From contig NZ_JBMPIX010000001.1 of the NCBI RefSeq assembly GCF_049341065.1, positions 470,242 to 534,241 of the forward strand: a stretch of DNA of 64,000 bases, in the 5' to 3' direction. This DNA is from Pacificoceanicola sp049341065 (GTDB lineage: Bacteria > Pseudomonadota > Alphaproteobacteria > Rhodobacterales > Rhodobacteraceae). How positions within the stretch are numbered: position 1 is the first letter of the stretch; every line of letters starts with the position of its first letter. Positions 51,360 through 59,932 of this stretch are shown here, piece by piece. The notes beneath the pieces were generated by a model. That model had not been told where the DNA came from. It did no database searches and was given only the letters and a program-made list of their open reading frames with translations. The position numbers and the translations under genes were made by a program.

Positions 51360-53219
51360 CTACAATGGCCAGAAAATCAGCAATAGCGGCATGCTGATCG
51401 CCACAACCAAGGCTTCGAGCGGCAGGCCCAGCCGCCAGTAATCGCCAAAGCGAAAGCCGCCCGGGCCAAGGATCAGAGTGTTGTTCTGATGGCCAATCGG
51501 GGTGAGGAAGGCGCATGATGCGCCAATCGCAACGGCCATCAGGAAACTGTCCGCACTGACCCCAAGCTCTGCGGCAATGCCGATGGCGATGGGGCACAGG
51601 ACGGCGGCGGTGGCGGCGTTGTTCATCATGTCCGACAGGAACATGGCCGTGATCAAGACCACCGCCAGCGCGGCGGTGGCGTTGCCCTGCGCGATTGTCC
51701 CGACCAAAAAGCGCGCCAAAAGGCCGGCGGCCCCCGTCGTCTCCATCGCGCCCGCAACCGGGATCAGCGCTGCCAGCAGCACGACCACCGGCCAGTCGAT
51801 GGCGGTGTAGATTTGCCGGGGCGGCACGGTGCGAAACAGCATCGAGGACAGAACGCCAAGCGCAAAGGCGACTGCCGCAGGCAGCAGTCCCATTGCCACA
51901 AGGCCAATCGCCCCCAGCATGATCCCCCCCGAGATGATCGCCTTGCGTTTGTCCGGGATGCGCAACTCGCGCTCACCCAACGGCACGCACCCGGTGTCAT
52001 TGATGAATTCTGCCATCATCTCGGCCGGGCCTTGCATCATCAGCAGATCGCCGGATTTCAGTTTCAACCTACGCAGCCGCGCCCCGGGGGAGTGCCCCTG
52101 ACGTGAGACCGCCAACAGATTGAGCCCATAGCGCGTGCGCAGCCGCAGGTCGCTGGCCGAGCGCCCGACAACGGTTGACCCCGGCAAAAGCGCCAGTTCG
52201 CGCAGCACGATATCCTCGTCACGATCGGAGCTGTCGTCGGCGTCATCAGTCGTGCTGTCGTTGTTTACTTTGGCAGCGGCCTGCACGATCTTTTCAGGCA
52301 AATCGTCGCCGTCTTTGCTGTCCGAGGAGCTTTCCTGTTCCACCAAGGTGATCCCGAAAACCGACAGCGTTTCTGCCAGCGCGCCGACATCTGCTTCGAG
52401 CGCCAGGATATCCTCGGCGCGAATGCGGCGTCCGCCGTGCGGCGCATTGAGCCGAACCTCGTTGCGGACCAGTCCGACGATCTGCGCCCCGGTGTCTTCG
52501 ATCTCGTTTTCAAAGCCGCGCAGGGTCATGCCAACGGCCTTGCTCTTTTCCGGAATGCGCACCTCGGTCAGATAGGTACCGGTATCAAAACTCTCACCTG
52601 CAGAGGATTTGCGCGCGGGTACCAGTCGCCAGCCGACAATGGCGATGAAGATCACCCCCAAGGCCGCCACAGCCACCCCCACAAAGGCAAAGTCGAACAT
52701 AGCGAATTGTCCGAGCCCGGCCTGTTCGCGAAATCCCGATACAATCAGGTTGGGGGGCGTGCCGACCAGTGTGGTCATGCCGCCCAGTATTGTGCCGAAG
52801 GCCAAAGGCATCAGGATCTGCCCCTGGGTCAGGTTCAACCGGCCCGACAGTTGCACCGCGATCGGCATCAAAAGCGCCATTGCGCCGACGTTGTTCATAA
52901 AGCCCGACATCGCCGCGCCCAGTCCCATCAGGGCGATCATGCTTGTCAGCCGCCCGGCGTCGCGCGGCAGAAAACTACGTGCCAACCAGTCCACCGCGCC
53001 TGTGTTCCGCAACCCTTGGCTAAGGACCAGAACGCAGGCCACGGTGATCACCGCCGGATGACCGAAGCCGGCAAAGGCTTCGTCCGCCGGAACCACCCCG
53101 GCGACGACACTTGCCAATAGCGCCGCCAATGCGACGACGTCATGGCGAAACCGTCCCCAAAGGAACAGCCCCATCATCGCGGCGAGAAGGGCAAAAATGA
53201 CGAATTGCGGCGTGGTCAT
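51360..53219 (-). CDS. SLC13/DASS-type transporter with two TrkA-C (RCK_C) domains
   Basis: The 619-residue protein has N-terminal helices (ALLAAMMGLFLWGRFRHDVVALAALLASVVAGVVPADEAFAGFGHPAVITVACVLVLSQGL) and the family motif MNNVGAMALLMPIA. Two cytoplasmic RCK_C modules follow (around 215-285 and 335-405). Between them lies a strongly acidic insert (SDSKDGDD, then DSTTDDADDSSDRDEDI). A second set of helices ends with DMMNNAATAAVLCPIAIGIA. Such carriers move dicarboxylate, sulfate or similar anions, often with sodium. The substrate is not fixed. Confidence 0.9.
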   Translation of the reverse strand: MTTPQFVIFALLAAMMGLFLWGRFRHDVVALAALLASVVAGVVPADEAFAGFGHPAVITVACVLVLSQGLRNTGAVDWLARSFLPRDAGRLTSMIALMGLGAAMSGFMNNVGAMALLMPIAVQLSGRLNLTQGQILMPLAFGTILGGMTTLVGTPPNLIVSGFREQAGLGQFAMFDFAFVGVAVAALGVIFIAIVGWRLVPARKSSAGESFDTGTYLTEVRIPEKSKAVGMTLRGFENEIEDTGAQIVGLVRNEVRLNAPHGGRRIRAEDILALEADVGALAETLSVFGITLVEQESSSDSKDGDDLPEKIVQAAAKVNNDSTTDDADDSSDRDEDIVLRELALLPGSTVVGRSASDLRLRTRYGLNLLAVSRQGHSPGARLRRLKLKSGDLLMMQGPAEMMAEFINDTGCVPLGERELRIPDKRKAIISGGIMLGAIGLVAMGLLPAAVAFALGVLSSMLFRTVPPRQIYTAIDWPVVVLLAALIPVAGAMETTGAAGLLARFLVGTIAQGNATAALAVVLITAMFLSDMMNNAATAAVLCPIAIGIAAELGVSADSFLMAVAIGASCAFLTPIGHQNNTLILGPGGFRFGDYWRLGLPLEALVVAISMPLLLIFWPL

Positions 53220-53289
53220 GTTGGTTTGGAAACGTCACCGCGTTGAACGAGTTCCGACCCAAATTTCAAAAACCGCCCCCAAGGCGCGA

Positions 53290-54474
53290 TCATCGCAGCA
53301 AACCGTATTCGGACATGTCGCGCCCCAAGGCTTGCGTCAGGTCCTCAATCGCGTCGTAGACAAGCTCCAATGCATAGTGCGGGTTGTGCACATGGATGCC
53401 GGGATCCGCCTTGATAAACTTCCAGTTGTAAACCGCTTTGAGCAGCCGAGGTGTGAAGGCGCTATACGCAACGGCACGCCCGTCGGCCTCGTCCACAAGC
53501 CCATCGGCGTTGGCATCGGCGAAGAAATAGGGATAGCGCGCGCCATCGTAGATGATGGCTTGGCCAGCGACCTCGGTGGCGTAGTCCTGGATCAGCGACA
53601 TCAGCAAATCGGTGTTTGCAGAGATGTCCTGATAGAGCCCTTTTTTCGTATCGCCGCTGCCGTCATAGCTTTGGCGTGCGATGCGGATGGCCTTGGGGTC
53701 GCCAGTCTGGTGGCAGGTCAGGCAGGTGGATTGCGCCACGGTCAACTCATGCGGTTCATGGCAGGACACGCAGGTCGCCACAGGTTTCGCGTGATTGAAG
53801 CGGCCGGAATAAATTTTGCCGGGATATTCATAGCCAAGTTTGGCGTAGCCGCCCAGATTGGTTGCGGCGGCGATATTGTAGTGCGGATTCACAAAGCGCA
53901 GCTTGTCGCTGGGCGCATCGTCGGGAATGCCTGCAACGGCCTTTTCAACCTGTGCGCCGCTTGCACGGCCCTGATGGCATGTGATGCAAGAAGCTTCTCC
54001 GCCGCTGACAGGATGTTCGATGCCTGATGGCAGTGCAATTTCGGTGATTCGGGACATGCCGGGGTTATGACAGGTTTCGCAATCGACAACGCCGCCGATC
54101 GGGAAGGGCTCTTCGGACAGACCCTTTGGGCTGCCGTCAAGGCCGTGGAAGGAACGAAAACCCATGCCAGAGTGACATGTGGCACAAACCGCGGGAATTT
54201 CACCTTCTTCGTCCCAGTGCGTGAAGGCCTCGGATGAGGCATCCGCATGGCCCGAGCGCGACCATGCCGCGATGGCTTTCGCATTCGGGATGGAAATGGA
54301 TTCGGGGGCAAACGGGCCGCTTTTCGGCATGGTGAACATCGGTTCAGCAGCCTCATCTACGGCGCCGTCGTTTTCTTGCGCGAAACTGCGGCTCGGCTCC
54401 AGGTTGATCCCGATGAGAAATAGGGCAACGAAGGCGAAAACGGAAAAACCAATCTTGGTTGCGTGTCGAAACAT
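53290..54474 (-). CDS. Pentaheme c-type cytochrome with EF-hand-like loop
   Basis: The 394-residue protein has a signal or anchor helix at its start (MFRHATKIGFSVFAFVALFLIGINLEPSRSFAQ). Five CxxCH sites follow: C97-H101, C132-H136, C163-H167, C235-H239 and C251-H255. The C-terminal part has DANADGLVDEAD at 320-331, which fits a calcium-binding EF-hand loop. It lies 48 bases from nqrA and divergent from it. It should be periplasmic and may pass electrons to or from the NQR-like complex. No family name is certain. Confidence 0.9.
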   Translation of the reverse strand: MFRHATKIGFSVFAFVALFLIGINLEPSRSFAQENDGAVDEAAEPMFTMPKSGPFAPESISIPNAKAIAAWSRSGHADASSEAFTHWDEEGEIPAVCATCHSGMGFRSFHGLDGSPKGLSEEPFPIGGVVDCETCHNPGMSRITEIALPSGIEHPVSGGEASCITCHQGRASGAQVEKAVAGIPDDAPSDKLRFVNPHYNIAAATNLGGYAKLGYEYPGKIYSGRFNHAKPVATCVSCHEPHELTVAQSTCLTCHQTGDPKAIRIARQSYDGSGDTKKGLYQDISANTDLLMSLIQDYATEVAGQAIIYDGARYPYFFADANADGLVDEADGRAVAYSAFTPRLLKAVYNWKFIKADPGIHVHNPHYALELVYDAIEDLTQALGRDMSEYGLLR

Positions 54475-54522
54475 GTCGCCCACCATCCCTTTGCTTGATG
54501 TTGGCGTCTTGAAGTGCCTAGT

Positions 54523-55866
54523 ATGACGCTAGCGTATTACGGACCCAAAAACAACGAATTGGGTTCCGGAAAGCATCGTGGCGGAGCGATTCAATTGCTT
54601 TGGAGTAGCCAAACAGGCCTGACCGTTCATGTCCGAGGCCCGGCGCTGTCGGCGCACGCCCCGGTTGATAGCGTTATCACCGAAGAGGCGGCGGTTTGCG
54701 CCACGGTTGAGGATGATCTTCGGGTGACGATGCTGGTTGAAGAAGATCAACCCGTTGCGCAGGGCGCGCCGGTCTTTCGGCTGCGCCATCACCCGGAAAT
54801 CGTGCATGTGGCGCCGATGGCGGGACGCATCGCCTCGGTCGATCTGGCTCCGGGCAAACGGCTGTCCGAAATCAGACTGTTCCGCGAACCCGAGGCAGGG
54901 CGTCACCAACATGCGACAGCGGCCGCGCGCAGGGACGCTTCCGCGTTGCGCTCGCTTCTGATGCAGAGCGGGATGTGGCTGGCATTCCGGTCGCGTCCCT
55001 TCGGTCGCCCGCCGTTGCCGAAAGAAACGCCTGCTGCGATCTTTGTGATGGGGTTGGACACCAAGCCGCTGGCGCCGGATCCGGCGCTGGCCGTAGCGGA
55101 TCGCCAAGACGACATCGGCAGGGGCATCGCGCAATTGCTGCGCCTGACCGAGGGGCCTGTCTATCTTTGTCAGGCGGCGGGTTCGGCGCTTGCCTTTGAG
55201 GCGCCGCGTGACAGGGTTCGAAAGGTGACGGTGGACCCGGTTCATCCTTGGGGGCTGGCCGGGTTTCTGGTCCACCGGCACCATCCGGCGACAGTGACGC
55301 GACCCGTTTGGGACATCCATCTGGAGGATCTGGCCGCCCTTGGTGCAATGCTGGACTCTGGGCTGGTGCCGGAAACGCGCCTTGTGTCCATTGCTGGGCC
55401 GGCCGTCACACAAGCGCGCCTTGTGCGGTGTCAGCCGGGCGCGGACCTGCGCAGCCTGTGCCATGGTCACGTCACCCAAAAGCCGCATGTGGTGCAGTCC
55501 GGCTCGGCCCTTGAGGGCACCAAGGCGCGCTGGCTGGGAATGCGGGATCGTCAGGTGACCGTGCTGGATGCGGCAACGGACGCGCGGCGCGATCACTGGC
55601 TGCTCGCCGCGCTCAAGCGGACTTCGCGGCCGCGTCCGATCATCCCGACTGCTGCGCTCGAACACGCGCTTGGCGGCGCGATGCCAGCGGCGGCGATGTT
55701 GCGGGCGCTGGCCGTGGGGGACAGGGAAACCGCCATACGCCTTGGTGCGCTGTCGCTGGTTGGCGAAGACATGACACTCGCCGATTACGTGACCTGCGCC
55801 GAGCCGCGCCATTCGACCTTGTTGCAGCAGATGCTGCGCGAGATCGCCAAGGAGGAGGCCGCATGA
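54523..55866 (+). CDS. nqrA: NqrA-like subunit of Na+-NQR
   Basis: The 447-residue protein is the cytoplasmic quinone-binding-type subunit of NQR. The N-terminal lipoyl-like region is visible (LVEEDQPVAQGAPVFRL and HVAPMAGRIASVDLAPGKRLSEI). The central SLBB-like part and the C-terminal end (GALSLVGEDMTLADYVTCAEPRHSTLLQQMLREI) match NqrA, but it is divergent from the Vibrio type. The start is ATG 54523 without a good ribosome binding site. It overlaps nqrB by four bases. Together with nqrB-F it should couple NADH oxidation to ion export. Confidence 0.92.
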   Translation: MTLAYYGPKNNELGSGKHRGGAIQLLWSSQTGLTVHVRGPALSAHAPVDSVITEEAAVCATVEDDLRVTMLVEEDQPVAQGAPVFRLRHHPEIVHVAPMAGRIASVDLAPGKRLSEIRLFREPEAGRHQHATAAARRDASALRSLLMQSGMWLAFRSRPFGRPPLPKETPAAIFVMGLDTKPLAPDPALAVADRQDDIGRGIAQLLRLTEGPVYLCQAAGSALAFEAPRDRVRKVTVDPVHPWGLAGFLVHRHHPATVTRPVWDIHLEDLAALGAMLDSGLVPETRLVSIAGPAVTQARLVRCQPGADLRSLCHGHVTQKPHVVQSGSALEGTKARWLGMRDRQVTVLDAATDARRDHWLLAALKRTSRPRPIIPTAALEHALGGAMPAAAMLRALAVGDRETAIRLGALSLVGEDMTLADYVTCAEPRHSTLLQQMLREIAKEEAA

Positions 55867-56639
55867 TCCGGGGGATCTGGGATCGTGAAACGGTGGCGCT
55901 TTTGTTGCTGTGCGCCAGTCTGCCCATCGCGGTGAGCTGGCTTTTGTTCGAAGGCTGGGACGCGGCGGCGCGGCTGGTCTTTGTCGGCCTTTTCATTGGC
56001 GGCTGGCAATTGGTCTGGATGCTGGCGCGGGCACAACCGCCGTCCTTCACCGTGTTGATCACCGCGCTTGCCATCGTCATGCTCGCCCCGGAACACCTGA
56101 GCGTGCCACAGCTGGTGCTTGGAGTAAGTCTTGGGATCGTCTTCGGCGAACTCGCCTTCGGAGGATGGGGCCGCAACATCTTGAACCCGGCGACTGTGAC
56201 ATTGGCCATTCTCGGCTTTGGCTTTCCGGCGGCGCCCTGGCCGGAACTGCCGATCCAATTGGGGTGGGCAGCGATCCCGGCGGCGCTGATCGCCGCCTGG
56301 TTCGGGGTTGCCTCGGTACGGCTGATGCTTGGCGCGGGGGTGGTTTTTGCCGTTGCGGCCTATGTTGATCCGGGCCTGATCGACATCTGGCCGGCGGTTC
56401 TTGTCGTGCTGGTTTTGCTGGTCGCCGACCCGGTTGCCAGCGCTTCGACGCCGCTTGGGGCTTGGGTGAACGGAGCGCTGTATAGCGGCCTTGTCGCTGT
56501 GTTCCACGCGACGTGGAATGGCGCGGTCGAGGTGCAGATGACCGTATCCGCAGCGCTTCTGGTTTCACTCGCGGTGCCGCTTGTCGATGAGATCGTCGTG
56601 TCCCTTTGGACAGCGGGAAGGAGGCGTAAGTTTGACTGA
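55863..56639 (+). CDS. nqrB: Short NqrB-like subunit lacking the flavin motif
   Basis: The 258-residue membrane protein has the core of NqrB: SVPQLVLGVSLGIVFGELAFGGWGRNILNPATVTLA (Vibrio: VFGGTGRNFLNPA) and VADPVASASTPLGAWVNGALYSG. Common NqrB is about 400 residues long. Here the N-terminal extension and the loop with the SGAT motif that covalently binds FMN are both absent. About eight helices remain. It overlaps nqrC by 8 bases. It could be a reduced and still active subunit. Confidence 0.85.
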   Translation: MIRGIWDRETVALLLLCASLPIAVSWLLFEGWDAAARLVFVGLFIGGWQLVWMLARAQPPSFTVLITALAIVMLAPEHLSVPQLVLGVSLGIVFGELAFGGWGRNILNPATVTLAILGFGFPAAPWPELPIQLGWAAIPAALIAAWFGVASVRLMLGAGVVFAVAAYVDPGLIDIWPAVLVVLVLLVADPVASASTPLGAWVNGALYSGLVAVFHATWNGAVEVQMTVSAALLVSLAVPLVDEIVVSLWTAGRRRKFD

Positions 56640-57432
56640 CCTTAATCCGATTTCCGCATGGAAACGTCTGTTGGCCCTGCCAAACGAAAGCCGAACGAAA
56701 ACCATCGTCGTGGCCTTTTTGCTGTCGGCGGCCTGCGCGGTTCTGGTGACGGCGGCCACGGTTGTCCTGCGCCCGATTCAGGCCCAGAACCGCGCCGCAG
56801 AAGAACAAATCCGACTGGAACGGCTGCTCTCTTCGATCCCCGGCATGTCCGAAATCGTGGCCGAAGCCGGCGGCAGCGCGCTGACCTCGGTGGTTGTCGA
56901 TCTTGCAAAGGGACGCGCCGCCGAGGGTTTGAGCTCGGCAAACCTGCAGGCGGCGCTGGACGATCCGGCAAACTGGACCCAGCTTGTGCCCGAACAGGAC
57001 ATCGCGGACATCGGCGCGGTGCCGGACTTTGCGCAGATATTCCTGTTGCGCGACGGCGACCGGATATCCCTGCTGATCCTTCCGATCCTTGGCGCAGGGT
57101 ATAATGGTCCGATCCGCGGGATGCTGGCCCTGCGGGGCGACATGAACACGATCGCCGGAATGACGATCACCGAGCAGTCGGAAACGCCGGGCCTTGGCGC
57201 GCGGATCGAAGAGCCAGCCTGGCAGGCGGATTTTGCCGGAAAACAGATCGCCGACGACAAGGGCGATCTGCGGTTCTCGGTTGCGCGCGGTCCTGCCAAT
57301 ACCGAATACGAGGTTGATGGCATCACTGGCGCGACCCGAACCAGCAACGCGGTCACGCGCATGATCCGGTTCTGGGTTGGCCCGCAGGGCTATGGCCCGC
57401 TGATCAGCGCCGTCCAGCGGGGGGAGTTCTGA
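56632..57432 (+). CDS. nqrC: NqrC subunit with covalent FMN motif
   Basis: The 266-residue protein starts at a TTG (56632) with GGAGG 7 bases upstream. It has one membrane anchor (KTIVVAFLLSAACAVLVTAATVV) and a periplasmic FMN domain with LILPILGAGYNGPIRGMLAL and TPGLGARIEEPAW. The flavinylation motif VDGITGATRTS puts the FMN on T235 (ApbE substrate). Its length is normal for NqrC. It overlaps nqrB. Confidence 0.96.
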   Translation: MTDLNPISAWKRLLALPNESRTKTIVVAFLLSAACAVLVTAATVVLRPIQAQNRAAEEQIRLERLLSSIPGMSEIVAEAGGSALTSVVVDLAKGRAAEGLSSANLQAALDDPANWTQLVPEQDIADIGAVPDFAQIFLLRDGDRISLLILPILGAGYNGPIRGMLALRGDMNTIAGMTITEQSETPGLGARIEEPAWQADFAGKQIADDKGDLRFSVARGPANTEYEVDGITGATRTSNAVTRMIRFWVGPQGYGPLISAVQRGEF

Positions 57433-57435
57433 GCC

Positions 57436-58104
57436 ATGGCCACCACCCCCGAGCGCTACTGGACAAGGCTGACCGATCCGCTGGTACGGCAGAACCCTGT
57501 GACCTTGCAGATCCTAGGCATCTGTTCGGCGCTTGCGGTGACGACGACGCTGGACACGGCGCTGACCATGTCGGTCTCGCTGATTGTCGTGATCGTGGCC
57601 TCGGCCGGAATTGTCAGCTTGATCCGCCGTCATATTCCCAGCACGATCCGCCTGATTGTACAGATCGTCATTGTCGCGTCGCTGGTCATCGTGATCGATC
57701 AATTCCTGCAGGCCTATCTGTTCGACATCAGCCAGCGCCTGTCGGTCTATGTCAGTCTGATCACCACCAACTGCCTTGTGCTTGGGCGTACAGAGTCCTT
57801 TGCGCGAAACAACCCGCCGCTGGTGGCGATGACGGACGCCCTTGGCAATGGGCTGGGCTATGCGCTGGTGCTGACCATCATCGGCGCGGTGCGTGAACTG
57901 TTCGGCACCGGGCGGCTGCTTGGGGTTCAGCTGTTTGCCACCGTCGATCAGGGCGGCTGGTTTCAGCCTTTGAACCTGATGCTTCTGGCGCCAAGCGCCT
58001 TTTTCCTGCTGGGTGGGCTGGTCTGGATTGTCCGCTCGGTCTGGCGCGATCAGGCCGAGCCGCCGGAATTCGAGGCGCCCAAAGCCGGGGGGCCTTCGCC
58101 ATGA
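57436..58104 (+). CDS. nqrD: NqrD subunit
   Basis: The 222-residue membrane protein has six helices. The cysteines for the FeS centre shared with NqrE are C30 (LGICSALAVTT) and C113 (TTNCLVLGR). The typical motif NCLVLGRTESFARNNPPLVAMTDALGNGLGYALVL is also present. It starts 3 bases after nqrC and overlaps nqrE by four bases. It forms the sodium/electron path in the membrane with NqrE. Confidence 0.97.
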   Translation: MATTPERYWTRLTDPLVRQNPVTLQILGICSALAVTTTLDTALTMSVSLIVVIVASAGIVSLIRRHIPSTIRLIVQIVIVASLVIVIDQFLQAYLFDISQRLSVYVSLITTNCLVLGRTESFARNNPPLVAMTDALGNGLGYALVLTIIGAVRELFGTGRLLGVQLFATVDQGGWFQPLNLMLLAPSAFFLLGGLVWIVRSVWRDQAEPPEFEAPKAGGPSP

Positions 58105-58712
58105 GCGGCCTGCTGGATATCTTCCTGCGGTCGATGTTCGTCGACAACATGCCATTGACCCTTTTCTTGGGGCTGTGCACCTTTCTGGCGCTGTCTCGGC
58201 GGACGGAATCGGCTGTCGGCCTTGGCATCGCGATGATTGCCGCGCTTGGCGTGACAGTGCCGCTCAACAATTTGATCTACAAAACTTTTCTTGCTCCGGG
58301 CGCGCTGTCTTGGGCGGGGTACGGCGCGCTTGATCTGTCGTATCTGTCGCTGATCGCCTTCATCGGTGTGATCGCGGCGACCGTGCAACTGCTTGAGATG
58401 CTGCTTGATCGTTTTCTGCCCAGTGTCCACGCGTCTTTTGGCGTTTTTCTACCGCTTCTTACCGTTCAATGTGCGATCCTTGCGGGCAGCCTGTTCATGG
58501 TCGAGCGGCGCTATGACTTTGTTGAATCCATTGCCTTTGGTCTGGGCAGCGGGGCAGGGTTCGCGCTGGCGGTTGTGCTTCTGGGCGCGCTGCGCGCGCG
58601 GTTGGCCTATGCCGACATGCCAGAGGGGCTGCGGGGGTTGGGCATTGCCTTTATCCTGACAGGGCTTATGTCCCTTGGCTTTGCCGCCTTCGCGCAAATG
58701 GTGGCGACATGA
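58101..58712 (+). CDS. nqrE: NqrE subunit
   Basis: The 203-residue membrane protein has six helices with C26 (LFLGLCTFLALSRRTESAVGLG) and C124 (TVQCAILAGSLFMVERRYDFVESIAFGLGSGAGFALAV), the second cysteine pair of the shared FeS centre. It is coupled to nqrD and nqrF by ATGA overlaps. Its length is normal. Confidence 0.97.
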   Translation: MSGLLDIFLRSMFVDNMPLTLFLGLCTFLALSRRTESAVGLGIAMIAALGVTVPLNNLIYKTFLAPGALSWAGYGALDLSYLSLIAFIGVIAATVQLLEMLLDRFLPSVHASFGVFLPLLTVQCAILAGSLFMVERRYDFVESIAFGLGSGAGFALAVVLLGALRARLAYADMPEGLRGLGIAFILTGLMSLGFAAFAQMVAT

Positions 58713-59929
58713 TCGAAATTGCCGTCGGAAGCCTGTTTCTTGTTCTTCTCGTCCTGCTGCTGACGATTGGGCTTTTGGTGGCGCGCAATGCGTTGATCCC
58801 GCAGGAAAGCCTCGTGGTCACAGTGAACGACGACACCCGCATCGAGGCGGCGCGCGGCGATGTTCTGCTGGGGGTTCTTCAAGGGGCGGGATTGGCGGTT
58901 CCGGCGGCTTGCGGCGGCAAGGGCACCTGCGGGCTGTGCCGCGTCACCGTTTCCGGGGCAGGGGCGGGCACCCCGGTGGCGACCGAGCGCGGCATCCTGT
59001 CCTCAGCCGAGCGGAAGGACAACATGCGATTGGCCTGTCAGGTCAACCTGCGCGGAACGGTCGATGTTTCGGTGGCCTCGGGCGTGTTGGACGCGGAAAG
59101 CTTTGAATGCACGGTGCGCTCCAACACTATGATGGCGCCACTTATTCGCGAGCTGGTGCTTGATCTGCCCGAGGGAAAGACGATCGATTTCCACGCTGGC
59201 GCTTTCATGCAGCTGCGCGCGCCTGCTTATGATCTGGATTTCTCGGATCTCGAAATTCCCGAGCCCTTTGAGGACACCTGGCGGATCTCCGGCTGGGCCG
59301 CGATGAAAGGCGGTTCCGACACGCCGGTCACCCGTGCCTATTCCATCGCCAACCGTCCGGAAGATGCCGGGCGACTGGTGTTCAACATTCGCCTTGCTGT
59401 GCCGCCCCCGGGGCAAGAACAGGTGACTCCGCCGGGCATCGTTTCCTCTTATCTTTTCGCGCTTCAAAGCGGCGATACCGTGGGGGCCGCTGGCCCGTTC
59501 GGTGAGTTCCATGCGCAGCCAACCACCAAGGACATGGTGTTCATCGGCGGCGGCGTCGGAATGGCGCCGCTCCGGGCGCTGATCCATGAACAGATCGGGC
59601 AGGGCACGGGCCGCCGCATGTTCTATTTCTACGGCGCCCGCACGGCAGCCGATCTTTTCTATGTTGAAGAGTTCAACCAGATCGCCCGCAACCACGCCAA
59701 TTTCTCATGGACACCAGCCCTGTCCGATCCCGCGCCGGGGGATCGTTGGACGGGCGAGACCGGGTTCATTCACGAGACAGTTCGCAAGGGCATGTCGGCA
59801 CACCCGGCGCCGGAAGACTGCGAATATTACCTTTGCGGGCCGCCCGTCATGATCTCGGCGGTGATCGCAACGCTCGAGCGGCTTGGCGTCGAGCGCAGCT
59901 CAATTTTCAACGATGATTTCGGGACCTGA
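58709..59929 (+). CDS. nqrF: NqrF subunit, NADH dehydrogenase
   Basis: The 406-residue protein has one N-terminal helix (EIAVGSLFLVLLVLLLTIGLLVARN). A plant-type [2Fe-2S] domain follows, with C68, C74, C77 and C110 (ACGGKGTCGLCRV and RLACQV). Then come the FAD motif RAYSIAN and NADH motifs GGGVGMAPLRALI, YFYGARTAADLFY and YYLCGPPVMISAV. It takes electrons from NADH into the complex. All catalytic features are intact. Confidence 0.97.
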   Translation: MIEIAVGSLFLVLLVLLLTIGLLVARNALIPQESLVVTVNDDTRIEAARGDVLLGVLQGAGLAVPAACGGKGTCGLCRVTVSGAGAGTPVATERGILSSAERKDNMRLACQVNLRGTVDVSVASGVLDAESFECTVRSNTMMAPLIRELVLDLPEGKTIDFHAGAFMQLRAPAYDLDFSDLEIPEPFEDTWRISGWAAMKGGSDTPVTRAYSIANRPEDAGRLVFNIRLAVPPPGQEQVTPPGIVSSYLFALQSGDTVGAAGPFGEFHAQPTTKDMVFIGGGVGMAPLRALIHEQIGQGTGRRMFYFYGARTAADLFYVEEFNQIARNHANFSWTPALSDPAPGDRWTGETGFIHETVRKGMSAHPAPEDCEYYLCGPPVMISAVIATLERLGVERSSIFNDDFGT

Positions 59930-59932
59930 CCC

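Noticed and set aside
54523..59929. Rnf complex instead of NQR
   Set aside because: Gene order A-B-C-D-E-F with an NqrA and an NADH-binding NqrF, plus NqrM, fits NQR; no RnfB or RnfC type ferredoxin motifs are present.
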